NCBI RefSeq assembly: GCF_949987515.2
Contig: NC_082697.1
Coordinates: forward strand, 18,607,730 to 18,671,729
Reading direction: 5' to 3'
Length of the DNA stretch: 64,000 bases
Origin: Delphinus delphis
Lineage: Eukaryota; Chordata; Mammalia; Artiodactyla; Delphinidae
The notes below the pieces were generated by a model. That model searched no databases, had not been told where the DNA came from, and saw only the letters and a list, made by a program, of their open reading frames with translations. Position 1 is the first letter of the stretch, and each line of letters begins with the position of its first letter. A program made the position numbers and the translations under genes. Of the stretch, positions 24,600-36,690 are shown piece by piece.

Positions 24600-25389
24600 A
24601 GACATTACCCATGTCTTTATACTGATCCTGCTACTTTTCCATACACAATAGACACAATATGTAAAAGTCACAAAATGGGTTTTAAATATAACTGAGGACT
24701 ACAATACTGGCCAGTTTGGGGCAGCAGTACAGGTGACTGTAATACTGAAGAAACTTCAGTGGGGCTAAATAAGAAAAATAAACTAGAAGAAAAGCTTAAT
24801 AATGACCACAGTAAGGAAACCCAAAGATCTGAAGAACAAATACATTTTAAGAATGAGTTTAGTCTGGGGTACACTGAAGGCCAAAATACAGACAGTAGCT
24901 GGCATTCCTAGAACCTCTGAAATGGTCATACTCTTGGATTAAATATGAATTTCATCATCAGGAACTCACAGAGAAAACATCCAATTACTGGCTACACACA
25001 GAAGCTGACTCCTTGGCTCGGGGCTCATCTCTGTCTGGGGAAAAGATCTACCTAACATCAGAGCCTAGACAAGCAAAAGTCAATGCCAAACAGAGTAAAT
25101 GGGAAGATCAAAGTCACCTCTCGAGTAAGACTCTTGTTGGACCTGAGCAGACAAAAGAGAGGGATGACCAGGGTTCCCCTAGGCACTTAGGAAGAAGAAT
25201 GGGAGAGAGGGTGGAAGTAGGGGGATGGCAGTAGGAAGCCAAGAGTGAAAATATTTTCTTTCTGCAAGAAGGCATTTGCTGCCTCTTTAGGAAAAAACCC
25301 TGTGTCTGATATTCTAGGAAGCTAGGATGTTGGCTATGGGAAACCATTTAAATTTGTTAAAGAAAACTAAAACAATGGTCTGTCCTCTA

Positions 25390-25610
25390 TCAGCAATAAA
25401 AATATTTAACAGATACTTAAACAGTACTAAGTGCCAGGCACTCTTCTAAGCAATTTAATCCCCATTACAAAACTGAGGTAAGTATTTTCATTTTACAGAT
25501 ATGGAAACTGAGACACGGGAAGATTCAGTAACTTGCCCAAGGAAATACATCTAACGAACAATAACTAGGACTTAAACTCAGACAGTCATGCATTTGACCA
25601 CTCTGGTGCC
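25390..25610 (-). mobile_element. MIR SINE
   Basis: 'aagtgccaggcactcttctaag', 'tttacagatatggaaactgag' and 'taacttgcccaagg' are the antisense MIR signature. Confidence 0.85.
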
Positions 25611-26229
25611 TTACTCCCCAAACAAAGCAAAAACGAAACACTGCAAGAGAAGAAGCCTCTTTATCTTCTGCGAATAGGACCTAGCCACTAATGGCTAAGA
25701 GAACAAACTCATTCCAGCAATCTGCCCACTTCCTCAAGGCAGCAGACCCCTGCAGGCTGCAGCCAATGGAGTCACAGGGGATTCCTATGGGAGAGCCTAG
25801 AAAGATTCCAAGCTGTGAAAGGAGGAAACCCTTCAAAGGAAAGCAGACAATTAGAGCTTAAATAATGTTTGTTCAATTAAACATTCTAGGAGGTAAATTC
25901 AAAAGTTGCCTCTTGAAAAAATGCAGCAGCTAGTTTCTGAAAGGCTCTGAGAAATGAAGATTTCTCAATGCTAATCCACCATTAATAGGTTACTAAACAA
26001 AATCCCAAGAATTATTAAAACTTGGGAGTTGAGTGGAATCTTAGAAATTATTTAATCCTTTGTTTGCAGGCCAGAGCAGATAAAGGGATGTGCCCAAAGA
26101 TGCCAAAGCCAATACACATTCTGAACTCCCATTCCTCCCCTAAGTTCTTTATCTCTACCAATAGGGTAAACAGTCACACAGTTATCCAAGCTAGGAATCC
26201 TTTTTCTTAGACCCCCTCATGCCACTTGT

Positions 26230-26545
26230 GGCTAAGTCCTATATTTCCCTTTCTCAACTATTTTCAAAGGCTTCTTGCTCCTTTAGAATCAAGTCCCAGC
26301 TTCTCAAAATAGCATTTAATAGTTCTGCCTCAAGCAACTTTTTGGAGCCCTCATTTTCTAACCCATCCTGTTAACCCAGGCATCCACCTAACTGGATTCT
26401 TCTCAGAGCAAAGTACATTACAATGCTTCCATATTTTGTTTATGCTTTTCTCGCTGTCTGGAATGTCACTCTTTCTAGCCATCACCTTCCCTTGACAAGA
26501 TCTTAACCATCTTTCCATGGCTAGCTCAAATACCCTTTCCACCAT

Positions 26546-26553
<8 letters not shown>
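26230..26553 (+). mobile_element. L2 LINE fragment
   Basis: 'ccatattttgtttatgcttttctcgctgtctggaatg' and 'ctagctcaaataccctttccacc' follow the L2 3'-region pattern. Very degenerate. Confidence 0.6.

Positions 26554-26581
<28 letters not shown>
26554..26581. repeat. A28 mononucleotide run
   Basis: Twenty-eight consecutive A residues after an L2-like stretch, with no SINE or L1 body attached and no flanking duplication that I can see. Confidence 0.9.
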
Positions 26582-26582
<1 letters not shown>

Positions 26583-26739
26583 ACTGTAGGTCATTATAAT
26601 AGGGCTAGATATCAATGAAAACCAGGGCACCAAAATAGAAGTTATCCATAAGTAACTACTAAATTAGATTCAACTACCAAAATCAACAGCTTCAATTTAT
26701 CTGAATGATATTCTACCAGGCTTTGTGGTAATCATAATA

Positions 26740-26970
26740 ATCTCAATTACTGAGTATGTTACAGTTTCCAAAGAGCTTTTATCTGCATAATTACATTGAA
26801 TTCTCCCACAACACACTTGAAAGCTTGACCAGGCTAGTATTGCTATCAACACTCAACCAAAATGGGAAAAGACCCAGAAGTTAAGCGGCTTGGATGAGGA
26901 CACACAGCTAGTAAATGATAGAACCTAGCTTCTCCACTTCTATTTTAGTGTGCTTTCCACTACATCACAT
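26740..26970 (-). mobile_element. MIR SINE remnant
   Basis: 'aaagagcttttatctgcataattacattgaattctc' and 'agaagttaagcggcttggatgaggacacacagctag' match antisense MIR. Confidence 0.75.
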
Positions 26971-28084
26971 TGACTCCCATGTGAATGGTGGTGGTACTCA
27001 GTTTTCTCATTTCTAAACTACCCAACCTTCTCTATTTACCTATGTTAACTGTCCATTTCCCCCAGACAGGGTGATATAGGGACATGTAGGTAAATGGAGG
27101 GCTTCAGCAACAGCTCACAAAAAAAGCAGTAAACAATCTTTTAAATGTGATTACTTTCAGAAAAACTGCCCCTAATCTGAGAACCAGCTGCTTAATTCCA
27201 GTGCATTTCCCTACGAGCCTATGTTCTCTCAACTCTAATTCAGGTAGGATTTGGAACTGAAGGGAAAGCAGAAACCAAAAGCATCCTTATTCTCACACTG
27301 ACTGTATAAATTAGCACTGCCAATGTGGCTGGAAAAGCACTTCCCTTACTATTTCACAGTAGTTCTATCTTCCCTGCCCTTCCACAAAATTGTCACTCCA
27401 CCCTGAGTGTCAGGTTTAAAAATGACAAGAGATGCACACAGTCAAAAGCTAGCAGGAGAAATCTTATGTTTCACATGTGACAGTCCTTTGTTTTCTAAAA
27501 TCAAGCCTCCCCCCGCCGCAATTGCTTTTAATTATGTTGTATATATAAGAGGTCTAGTATTAAAGATAATTTATGCTAAGAATGCAACCTTTCAAGAGAA
27601 GTATCTGGTGAGATCCTACAAGTCCAGTGATTCCTTAGCATCTGGTTAAGAGTATTTCTTTTATTTCTTTAGAGAGGATTTATATATTGCTTTAAAGGAC
27701 CTCAAGTGCTAAATATCAATGCTAATGGAAAGAAGCAGTATCAGAGACAAATAACAGAAGAAATTATTTTTATTTGACTTTGGTAGAAACTTCCTGTGAT
27801 GTTATAGGCCAGAGAGTCAGAGATGGGGTTTTCACAGGGTCAGAATTTAATGAGATTAATACTTCTAATGCCAAAAATTTTAGGGATTTGGGGCCCAAAG
27901 AAAGAGGCAGCGCCTGAAATGATCTGGCATTTTAAAACCTAAGCTGCCGACAATATGCATATGAGAAAGAGATGCTTGTATTTAAACACAGATAGTTTAG
28001 CAACACAACGAACCTTTCTTAGGGAGGGAGATTGTTTTGTTATGTTTTGTTTTTTACTGGAAGGAATAATGTAGTGGGGGAAAA

Positions 28085-28230
28085 ATCATACTAGGACTCA
28101 GAAGCCCTGGTCTCTTATCCTCGCTCTGCTACCACCCTGCCATGTGACTTTGGGCATGTCACCTCAGACTTATGTCCACACAAAAATGAGATGAGGTGGA
28201 ATGATCTTTAACACCCCTTTCCCTATTTTG
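28085..28230 (+). mobile_element. MIR SINE remnant
   Basis: 'ctctgctaccaccctgccatgtgactttgggcatgtcacct' is MIR core in sense orientation. Confidence 0.7.
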
Positions 28231-29460
28231 CACCTTGAATTAGAATAATAAAAGGAGAAAGCATATGAATAAGATGGGATCTCCTAAGAGGTAGGTCTAT
28301 ATCCCATTCTAGCTCTCAAAAGGCTTGTTTCCCATCCTCTGACACTCCAAATATGCAGTACATATTACTATGCAGAACAAAGAGGCCTCCTGGATTTGGG
28401 TCCTAAGTGTAGCCTAATGAAAAATGACTGATGCTAATATCTAGCAGAGAAGGAGGGAATATAGAAACACATTACTGTAGAACTTGTTTCCTCATACAGA
28501 TAGCCACAAAATTAGGCAGGGTTGATGATCAAGGTGTTAAAGTGAAGCATTTTGGAACAGAATATACTACATCTTAATTATTCTGGGCTTCAGAGGTTAT
28601 TAAACAATCCTCAAGGTTTCCTTAATGTGCTAAGAAGAAAAATGAAGAAACCCAAAACTACCGTTAAGATCAGAAGTCACTTAAAAAGGAACACAGTGTA
28701 CAGGATTTTACTGGACCATAACCAACACACTTGCTTTGTTGCAAAGAGGTAGTGTGTCAGGAGAGGTCAAAACAGGAAGCATTTAAAAGTCTGCTTACAA
28801 CACATCATCTGGTTAAACTGTCTTAAACTTACTCACATGTGAATTAGAGATCCAGGGCTAGATTTAGTCATATATAAACAGAAACTCAGAGCAGGTCCTT
28901 CCAATGCCTTTTGGCAAACAGGCTACTGTTTTCTCAAGTATTCTGATTAGAAATGAAGAAAATATTAAAAGGCACAAAATTGCATAGAACAAATTCCTGA
29001 TTGCCTAGGCTATAATCTTGGAAAAGCATGCTTTTAATAGATGTACAAAATATTATCTCCTCACATCTGTAGAGCAGATCACAGTTAAAGAGCTTTCATA
29101 CTTATTGACTCCCAGGGTCCCTTCTGAAGCATGTATTAATATGGGGAAACTAAGGAAGATGAGAAAGCTCAGTTGAGGAAGGTTAGATAACCTAGTCAAG
29201 ATCTCATGAGACCTAAGTGGATAGACCAGACCAGAGGCCTTCTCCTAGATACAGGCAAGAAACCATTGTGGACTCTTCAAGAAAAATGATGCCAAAATTA
29301 CATCCTTTATTTTTAAAAAGGAGATTCTGGCAAAACAGGAGAGGGCCAAATTTATATCCCAAAGTCTTTTATGCCACTTCTACCTAATCTTTTCTCCCAT
29401 CACAATTGCAAATTATGGTTGGTGAAGTAAGATGTATCAGAGAGTAAGAGATCCATTTTT

Positions 29461-29757
29461 AAAAGCTTATGGTTTACACGGATCAAACCCACACCCCCTG
29501 CAGTGGAAGCCTGGAGTCTTAACCACTGGACCACCAGGGAAGTCCCTGTTTTTCTTTAATTAACAATAATCTTTTGACCTTCCTACAACCTGGTTTCTTG
29601 CAAAAACTCCTATGTATCCTGGCTCCTCCCTTACCTCTTCAGGGCAGTCCCTCAGAGTCATCTGAGAGGCTGTCTTCTAGGCTTAAGTCCTCAGCAAGTC
29701 CGTCAAATAAAACGTAATTCTCAACTTAAAAAAAAAAAAAAAAAAGCTTATGGTTTA
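29461..29757 (+). mobile_element. Composite polyadenylated retro-insert with 16-bp target duplication
   Basis: The 16-bp direct repeat AAAAGCTTATGGTTTA at 29461-29476 and 29742-29757 brackets an insert. It starts with an antisense CHR SINE head (29477-29547). It continues with about 180 bp of unrelated sequence containing AAATAAAA at 29705-29712, and ends in an A tail. An A tail about 16 nt after a polyadenylation signal, plus the target duplication, are hallmarks of L1-driven reverse transcription of a polyadenylated RNA. The 3' 150 bp resemble the end of an artiodactyl or cetacean ERV LTR (R region), but I cannot confirm this. Confidence 0.8.
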
Positions 29758-29954
29758 AATAATAACTTCTATCTTTTTAAAGTCTTTTTGGACAGATTTC
29801 AGGTAACATGAAAATTAGTTTTTCTTCATCTGATCTATAAGCATTTTCCTCAGATGATGAAGTTCTTTCTTCATGGTCAAGACTATCTCACATTTTTTGG
29901 CACTTCACATCAACTAGCACATCATAAACATGGCAAGCAAGATAATTCTTGTTT

Positions 29955-30500
29955 GACATGATCAGCAATTCTACTCCTAAGTATACACACAAAAGAACTG
30001 AAAGCAGGGACTCAAACAGACACTTGTACACCCATGTTCTTAGCAGCATTATTCACAATAGCCAACAGATAGAAACAACCCCAAGTATCCATCAACAGAT
30101 GAATGCATTTTTTTAAATGTGGTAGACATACAACGAAATATTAGTCAACTATAGAAAGGAATGGAATTCTGTTATTTGACAAAATGGATGAACCTTGAAA
30201 ACATTATGCTAAGAAAAATAAGCCAGACACAAAAATGACAAATAGTTTATGATTCCACTTACATGAGGTAGCTAGAGTGGAAAAATTCACAGAGATAGAA
30301 AATAGAAGTTGCTAATGGATGGGGGGAAGGGGGGATGAGGAGGTATTATTTAAGAGGTTCAGAGATTATTTGGGATGATGATAAAGTTCTGAAGATGGAT
30401 ACTGGGGATGGTTGCACAATATGGTGAATGTACTTAATGCCACTTCAAAATGGCAAACTTTATGTTATGCATATTTCACCCCCCCCCCACACACACACAC
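29955..30500 (+). mobile_element. L1 3'-region remnant
   Basis: 'gcagcattattcacaatagccaacagatagaaacaacccc', 'catcaacagatgaatg' and 'gatgaaccttgaaaacattatgct' are typical of old L1 ends. It finishes in a C8/(CA)n tract at 30480-30501. Confidence 0.85.
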
Positions 30501-31189
30501 AGGTATTTGAAATGTGGGATGGCCAAAGGGAACCATCCTATAGAATTGAGAATATATGAAAAGGAGAGAGAAGATGGTAACTGGTGTAACCATAGGTCAA
30601 CCACTCATTGATTCAATAAACATACACTACTAAGTACCACCTATCTGCCAGGTACTATACTAAGCCTTGAGGATGTAAAATGAATACAACAGACTCCAAC
30701 ATTGTTCCCAGGGACCTCAAGAGTCTAATAGGGCACACAGAAAAGTAAAGAGACAATTACAACAACACCACAACTGGTAATTACTGTGATAGGGATATAT
30801 TCAAGGTGCGAGGGAACTCATAAAAATTTAATATGAGGGTGGAGGGCATAAAGGATACCTGAAAGAAGTAAACTCTATGCTGCAACTAAAAGAATGTTCT
30901 TAAGAGGGCAACAGAGTATTCCAGAATCAGTAACAGCATATTTTAAAACCTAGAGTACTCAGAAGACACGCTGTGTTTGGGGAACTGAAAAGAAGTTCAG
31001 GGAGACTGGAAATGGAATGTGAGAGAAGGGTAAATGGCAAGAGAGGTGGCAGAGGAAGAGAGCCAAAAACTTAGAGAATCACTCTGTGAACTGGAATGAG
31101 AGGATGAAAAAGGTGGCCAGAAAAGTGGAAAGCCAAGGGAAGCTGGTTTCAAGGAGAAGGCCTGGGCCCAGAATATGGTATTATCTTGG

Positions 31190-31550
31190 CAAATGTTCCA
31201 TGTGTATTTTACTGTTGAGCGTAATATTCTATAAATGTCAATTAAATTAGGTTGGTTGATGATGTTCAAAGTCTTCTATATCCTTAATGCTTTTCTCTCT
31301 GCTTATCAATTGAGAAAGAGGTAGTAAAATCTAACTATAAATATGAATTATTTTTCTTTGCAATTCTATCAGTTTTTACTTCATGTATTTTGAGGCTCTG
31401 ATATCAGTGTATAAACATTTATAACTGCTATGTCCTCCTGATTAATTGGTCCCTTTTTATTATTATGAAATGAACTTCTTCATTACTGGCAATATTCTTT
31501 GCTCTCAAATCTACTTTGGTAGATATTAATATAGGCTGGACACCTACAAA
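31190..31550 (-). mobile_element. L1 ORF2-region remnant
   Basis: 'ttctatcagtttttacttcatgtattttgaggctctg' and 'aatattctttgctctcaaatctactttggtagatattaatata' are antisense L1 ORF2. Degenerate and non-coding. Confidence 0.85.
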
Positions 31551-31682
31551 CTGAAAAAAAGATGCATGTGAACTGAGACTGGATTCCACTACTAAAATTA
31601 AAATCACTAGACTAATGAAAATGGAAACTAGATAATCAAGTGGTAAGAAATGAGTGAGTGGTGGGGAAAGACCACAGAACTG

Positions 31683-32130
31683 GACTTCCCTGGTGGCGCA
31701 GTGGTTAAGAATCCACCTGCCAATGCAGGGGACATGGGTTTGATCCTTGGTCCAGGAAGATCCCACATGCCGTGGAGCAACTAAGCCCACGCACCACAAC
31801 TACCATGCCTGTGCTCTAGAGCCTGCGAGCCACAACTACTGAGCCTGCGAGCCACAACTACTGAGCCCATGTGTCACAACTACTGAAGCTCACGTGCCCT
31901 AGAGCCCACGCACCACAACTACTGAGCCCACGCGCCACAACTACTGAAGCCCACGCACCCTAGGGCCCATGCTCTGAAACAAGAGAAGCTACCGCAATGA
32001 GAAGCCCACACACCGCAACGAAGAGTAGCCCCTGCTCGCCGTGACTAGAGAAAGCCTGTGTGCAGCAACGAAGACCCAACGCAGCCAGAAAGTTAAAAAA
32101 AAAAGAAATAAAATTTAAGAATTAAAAAAA
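31683..32130 (+). mobile_element. CHR SINE, longest form with six internal modules
   Basis: Six 'caactac' modules between the tRNA-like head and the 'agagtagcccctgctcgcc' region make this one of the longest SINE copies here (about 450 bp). An imperfect duplication containing GACCACAG flanks it. AT-rich tail. Confidence 0.92.
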
Positions 32131-32359
32131 AAAAAGAAAAAGACCGACCACAGGAGTGATAGATGATTTTGTGAAGAAACATCCTCACTAGAGAAATTAA
32201 TCTGGTTAATGATTCAAAGACTTATTAATTTAAAATTTTCATTTAAAATATTTAAAAATTTTTCATTACTCATAAAAAGAACAGACTTAGAATTCTCACT
32301 TTATCTTTTTTCTTGATAAGCCTTATTTTTTATAACTTTTAAAAATAAAAGTAGCATAT

Positions 32360-33265
32360 ACACATAATTATATTCTGATCGTATGTGCAGAGTTCAGAGT
32401 TATCACAAAATAACGATAAATATGTGATTACCACCAAAGTTAAGAAAAATACCATTGATACCCCACCAGAAGTTCCCCTCATACCATTTTACAATTGCTA
32501 CCCTTCCTTCCTTCCCAAAGATAACCATGACTCTGAATTCTAAAGGTCTTGATTAATTTTTTTGTTTTTGAACTTCAAGTAAATTGAAGCATACAATATG
32601 TATTTTTTGGCTGGTTTATTTCACTCAACATAGGTTTGTGGAATTCACCTATGCTTATTACTTTAACCGTAGTTATTTCATATTTATTTATATATAGTAT
32701 CCTAAGATGTGAATATACCACACTTTATCCATTTTACTATCAATGAGCATTTAGGAGATTTTCACTTTGGGGCTATTAAAAGCAATGCAGCTCTGAATAG
32801 CTTTGTACATGCCCTTTGGTGCACAAATACACACATTTCTGTTGAGAACACATTCAGGAACGGAATTCTTAAGTTACAGGGTATACATATGTTAACTTTA
32901 GAAGACACTGCTAAGTAGTTTTCCAAAATGATTTAACAATTTATAGTCCCATCAGAAATGGGATTGATCCACATCATTGTAAGATCTTGGTATTAGTGTT
33001 ATTTTAATATTTAGCCATTATTACAATGTGTAGGATATTATATTGAGGTTGCATTTCCCTGATGAATAATGTTGAGCGTCTTCTAGTATTTTTATTGGCC
33101 ATGTGGATATCTTCTTTTGTGAAGAGCTTACTCAATCCTCTCATGAATTTTTCTGTTGGATTATCTGCCTCATTTTTATTCATTTGTAGAAGGTTTCTGT
33201 ATATATTGGACAAGAAACTTTTGACTATTATTTATGTTGAAAATATCTTGTCCACAGACAATAAG
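32360..33265 (-). mobile_element. L1 ORF2 C-terminal and 3'-region remnant
   Basis: A minus-strand reading frame at 33004-33213 still shows L1 ORF2-like text (LLQMNKNEADNPTEKFMRGL, then KLFTKEDIHMANK). Flanking sequence such as 'ggtttatttcactcaacatag' fits L1 or its 3' UTR. Not functional. Confidence 0.85.
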
Positions 33266-34072
33266 CCAACCTAATGAAGTAGTTGTAAGAGACTCTAGGC
33301 TACAGGCACTTGTGCCAATAAATGACTGAACTTTATGTTCCCTCTACCAAAACTTTGGCCACTATGAGAATATCCTATGGCTTTCTCACCAACAACTGCC
33401 TTTAACTCAAAATGGAAGTTTAAGTCCTCATTTTCAATAAGTGGTCCTATATCCAAAGATAACCTAAGTCTCTGGGCTTAACCACTTGTCTCCTACATCA
33501 AAAAAATGGAAGCAAAATGAACAAGAAAACATCTTTCTGATTCCTTTGGATCCCAGAGGGCAGCACCGCTGAGTTTCATTTACATTGGCGGTTATTGGCT
33601 TTTGTGAGAGCTGAACTCTTCTGGTAACCTGACGAAAGCTAGGAATGTTCTCTCCTGGAATATCTCATATACCCAACCTTTTGTAAATGATTTCAGGGGC
33701 TTATAAACCATGGAAGCCTAAGTTAAGAATTTTTAAATTTATACCCTTTAAAGTATGGAAATAAGAAAAATATATATCAAGTCTCCAATCCAGTCACCTT
33801 TTATCAAGGCAAGCTCTCTGGACACTTGATTAAATGCCATCATGTGTTAACAATTCACCATACTTGCTTTGTACATCCTGATCTGAAAAATGGCATCCCC
33901 AGGAAGCCTGAATTGTCAAGGCCATCCTCTTAACAACTCTGGAATCAAAGTCTCTGCTGACTTTGCTATCCATGGTATTTACCTGTGGTTCAAGTTAAGG
34001 CCTGTTCCAGGTGAGCCAAGCCATAGCCAACCCACTGCTGAATGATGAGGGACTTGCTGGTTCAACCCTTAC

Positions 34073-34175
34073 CTGTTGCTATGCTTGGACTTTTCTCGGT
34101 CCTTCTCCTTGTCCTTCTTGTGTTCTTTGTGCCGGTGTTCTCGATCTTTATGTTTATCTTTGTGTTTATGAGAAT
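34073..34175 (-). CDS. TOP1: TOP1 coding exon 3, residues 20-54 (charged N-terminal domain)
   Basis: 103 nt encoding a Lys/His/Asp/Glu-rich segment starting DSHKHKDKHKDREHRHKEH and ending SKHSNS. This is the start of the disordered, highly charged N-terminal domain involved in nuclear and nucleolar targeting and protein contacts. It contains HKKDKEKDREKS, which by my recollection of human TOP1 is two residues longer than the human HKKEKDREKS. The downstream SUMO-site numbering supports this. Acceptor is TTACAG, donor is GTAAGG. It begins and ends within codons (phases 1 and 2), matching its neighbours. Confidence 0.97.
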
Positions 34176-34589
34176 CTGTAACCATAAGAGATGAGTCAGT
34201 AAAGAGCAGTCATGAGCTATCTCCTGCCCACTTACCTTGACAAGCTGGTCAAGAAGCACAATGACAGGATTTAAATGGCATGGTAGCCATAACAGCACAT
34301 TCCATTGGAGGGAAAGATTTCACAAAGCAGCCCAGACAAGGCATCCCATTACCCTGCCTCTAAAACCAAGATGTGTTACAAATAAGCAGGAAGGGGAGGG
34401 GAGTCAATTCTACCATAAAAGGAAGCAACAGTTTGGTATTCTTCTCGTAGATCAGGTACTATGAAGACTAAGCCATAAATGATTCGAAGGGATAAATCTT
34501 GAACACTGACTTTCAAGATCAGATGGTTATCTATGTAACTTCTGGAAAATTCAAACCTTAAGAGATACCTGTTTTTTAAATCACCTTTA

Positions 34590-36238
34590 ATGAAGTATAA
34601 TTTCTATACAGTAAGATATACAATTTCAAAGATAAAGTGTGATAAGTCTAGCAAACATATGCACAGATATAATCCCCACCACAATCAAAATTTAGAATAA
34701 TTCCATCATCCCCAGAAGTCTCCCTTGTGCCCATTCCCAGTCAATCCCCATTTTCCATCACCAGCCCAAAGCAACCACTGATCTGCTAGCACAATGAATT
34801 AGATTTGTCTACATTTCTAGTTTCATATGAATGAAATTACAGAATTTACTCTTTTGTGTCTGACTTCTTATGCTTAGCAAAATTTTTTTTACATTCAACC
34901 ATGTTGCTGGATGTATCAGTAATTGGTTAGATTTTTATTAGAATGGTATCCCATTGTGTGGATACACTGCAATTTATTTATCCAATCACCTGTTGATGGA
35001 CATTTGAGTTCTTTTCAGGCATTGGTTTTTACGAATAAATCTGTTACGAACTTTCATATACACGTCTTTGTGTAGATGTGTTTTCATTTCTCTTGGGTAC
35101 ATACTTAATAGTGAAGTTATAGGGTCATACGGTAAGTATATGTTTAACCTGATAGGAAACTGCCAAACTGTATTCCCAAGTGATTGTATCATTACACATT
35201 CCCACCAACAATGGATTAGAGTTCCAACTGCTACAAATTCTCACCAATACTTAGTATTATCAGTCTCTAATTTTAGCCATTCTAGCAGGTATGTAGTGGT
35301 ATCTCACTGTGGTGCTTTTTTTTTTAAATAAATAATTTATTTATTTTTGGCTGCGTTGGGTCTTCATTGCTGTGCGCAGGCTTTCTCTAGTTGCAATGAG
35401 CGGGGGCTACTCTTCATTGTGGTGTGCAGGCTTCTCATTGCAGTGGCTTCTCTTGTTGCAGAGCATGGGCTCTAGGCGCGCGGGCTTCAGTAGTTGTGGC
35501 ACGCAGTCCCAGTAGTTGTGGCTCATGGGCTCTAGAGTGCAGGCTCAGTAGTTGTGGTGCACGGGTTTAGTTGTTCTGTGGCATGTGGGATCTTCCTGGG
35601 CCAGGGCTCGAACCCGTGTCCCCTGCATCGGCAGGCGGATTCGTAACCACTGCGCCACCAGTGAAGTCCCTCTCACTGTGGTTTTAATCCAGTTTCCCGA
35701 TTAAATGATGGGCAACTTTTCATGTGCAGACTGGCCACTCATATATCTCCTTCAGTAAAGTATCTCTTCAAATCCTTCCCCCACTTAAAAAAATTTGTCT
35801 TATTCCTAAGTTGTAAGAGTTCTTTATACATTATCCATTACAAATTTTTGGTTAGACATGTGTATTGTGAATATTCTTTTTTTCTAGGAGCTTTACAGAG
35901 GTAAGGGACAGGGAACATTTTTTTCATCTATAAAGATGTCTAGTTGTTCTAGCACCATTTCTTGAAAAGACTGCCTTTTCTCCATTGAATTGCCTTAGGC
36001 CTCTTTACTGGAAATGAAATGACCACATCGATCTGTTTCTGGACCCCATTTTATCCTACACACACACACACTATCTTGACTACTAAAGCTTCACAGTAGA
36101 GCTTTTTTCCATAGTAAGTTTTGATATCAGGTAATACAAGTACTTTAACTTTGTTCTTTTTCAAAATTGTTTTGGCTATTCTGTCTTCTGTATTTCCATA
36201 TAAATTTTAGATTCAGTTGGTTGATTTCTTTAAAAAAA
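34590..36238 (-). mobile_element. L1 remnant interrupted by a SINE
   Basis: Antisense L1-like sequence continues on both sides of the SINE at 35314-35670: 'aatgaagtataatttctatacag' and 'gtatcccattgtgtgg' before, 'aaattgttttggctattctg' after. It ends at the A-rich stretch at 36232-36247. Confidence 0.8.
35314..35670 (-). mobile_element. CHR SINE (sense to TOP1) nested in L1, three modules
   Basis: Perfect 12-bp target-site duplication TCTCACTGTGGT at 35302-35313 and 35671-35682. In reverse complement it has the usual head, three modules and an AAATAAAT tail. Inserted into an older L1. Confidence 0.95.
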
Positions 36239-36310
36239 AAAAAAAAAGCCAGCTGGGAGTTTGTGTTCATAGGACAATTTGGAGAGATGTGACATCAAAA
36301 CATTACTGTG

Positions 36311-36513
36311 GGGCTTCCCTCGTGGTACAGTGGTTGAGAGTCCGCCTGCCAATGCAGGGGACACGGGTTCGTGCCCCGGTCCGGGAAGATCCCACATGCC
36401 GCGGAGCGGCTGGGCCCGCGAGCCATGGCCGCTGAGCCTGCGCGTCCGGAGCCTGTGCTCCGCAACGGGAGAGGCCACAACAGTGAGAGGCCCGCGTACC
36501 GCAAAAAAAAAAA
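36311..36513 (+). mobile_element. Short CHR-derived SINE, odontocete-like subtype
   Basis: Same short subtype as 17480-17692, with 'gccgcggagcggctgggccc' and 'gagaggcccgcgtaccgc'. Flanked by TACTGTG at 36304-36310 and 36514-36520. Near-identical to its sister copy, so probably young. Confidence 0.92.
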
Positions 36514-36559
36514 TACTGTGTCTTTGCATCCACGAACATGGTATCTCTCTCCACTTTTT

Positions 36560-36690
36560 TAAGTTAGTGACTCTCAAATTTTAGTGTATCAGAATTAACC
36601 CAAGGGCATATTAAAAATGCAGCTCACTGGGGACACGTGACCCCAATGTTGAATATGAATCAATTAGAAGTTTATGTATCCAACACATGT
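36560..36690 (+). mobile_element. MER5-type remnant
   Basis: 'gactctcaaattttagtgtatcagaattaaccc...aaaatgcagctcactgggga' resembles MER5A. Confidence 0.6.

Larger units (their letters stand above)
20373..34072 (-). other. TOP1: TOP1 intron 3 (13.7 kb)
   Basis: Contains one copy of a local direct repeat (21710-21817), CHR SINEs at 24231 and 31683, a composite polyadenylated retro-insert at 29461-29757, L1 remnants near 29950-30500, 31190-31550 and 32360-33265, several MIR-like pieces, an L2-like stretch with a 28-A run (26230-26581), and otherwise unique-looking sequence with no recognisable gene. Confidence 0.9.

Noticed and set aside
33004..33213. Apparent protein with reverse-transcriptase-family text
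   Set aside because: It is a decayed C-terminal piece of L1 ORF2, not a gene.
36230..36577. 115-residue minus-strand frame and similar frames at 17432-17798, 24330-24554, 31428-31799 and 56757-57014
   Set aside because: All are open frames inside SINE copies; the same translated phrases recur in each copy.
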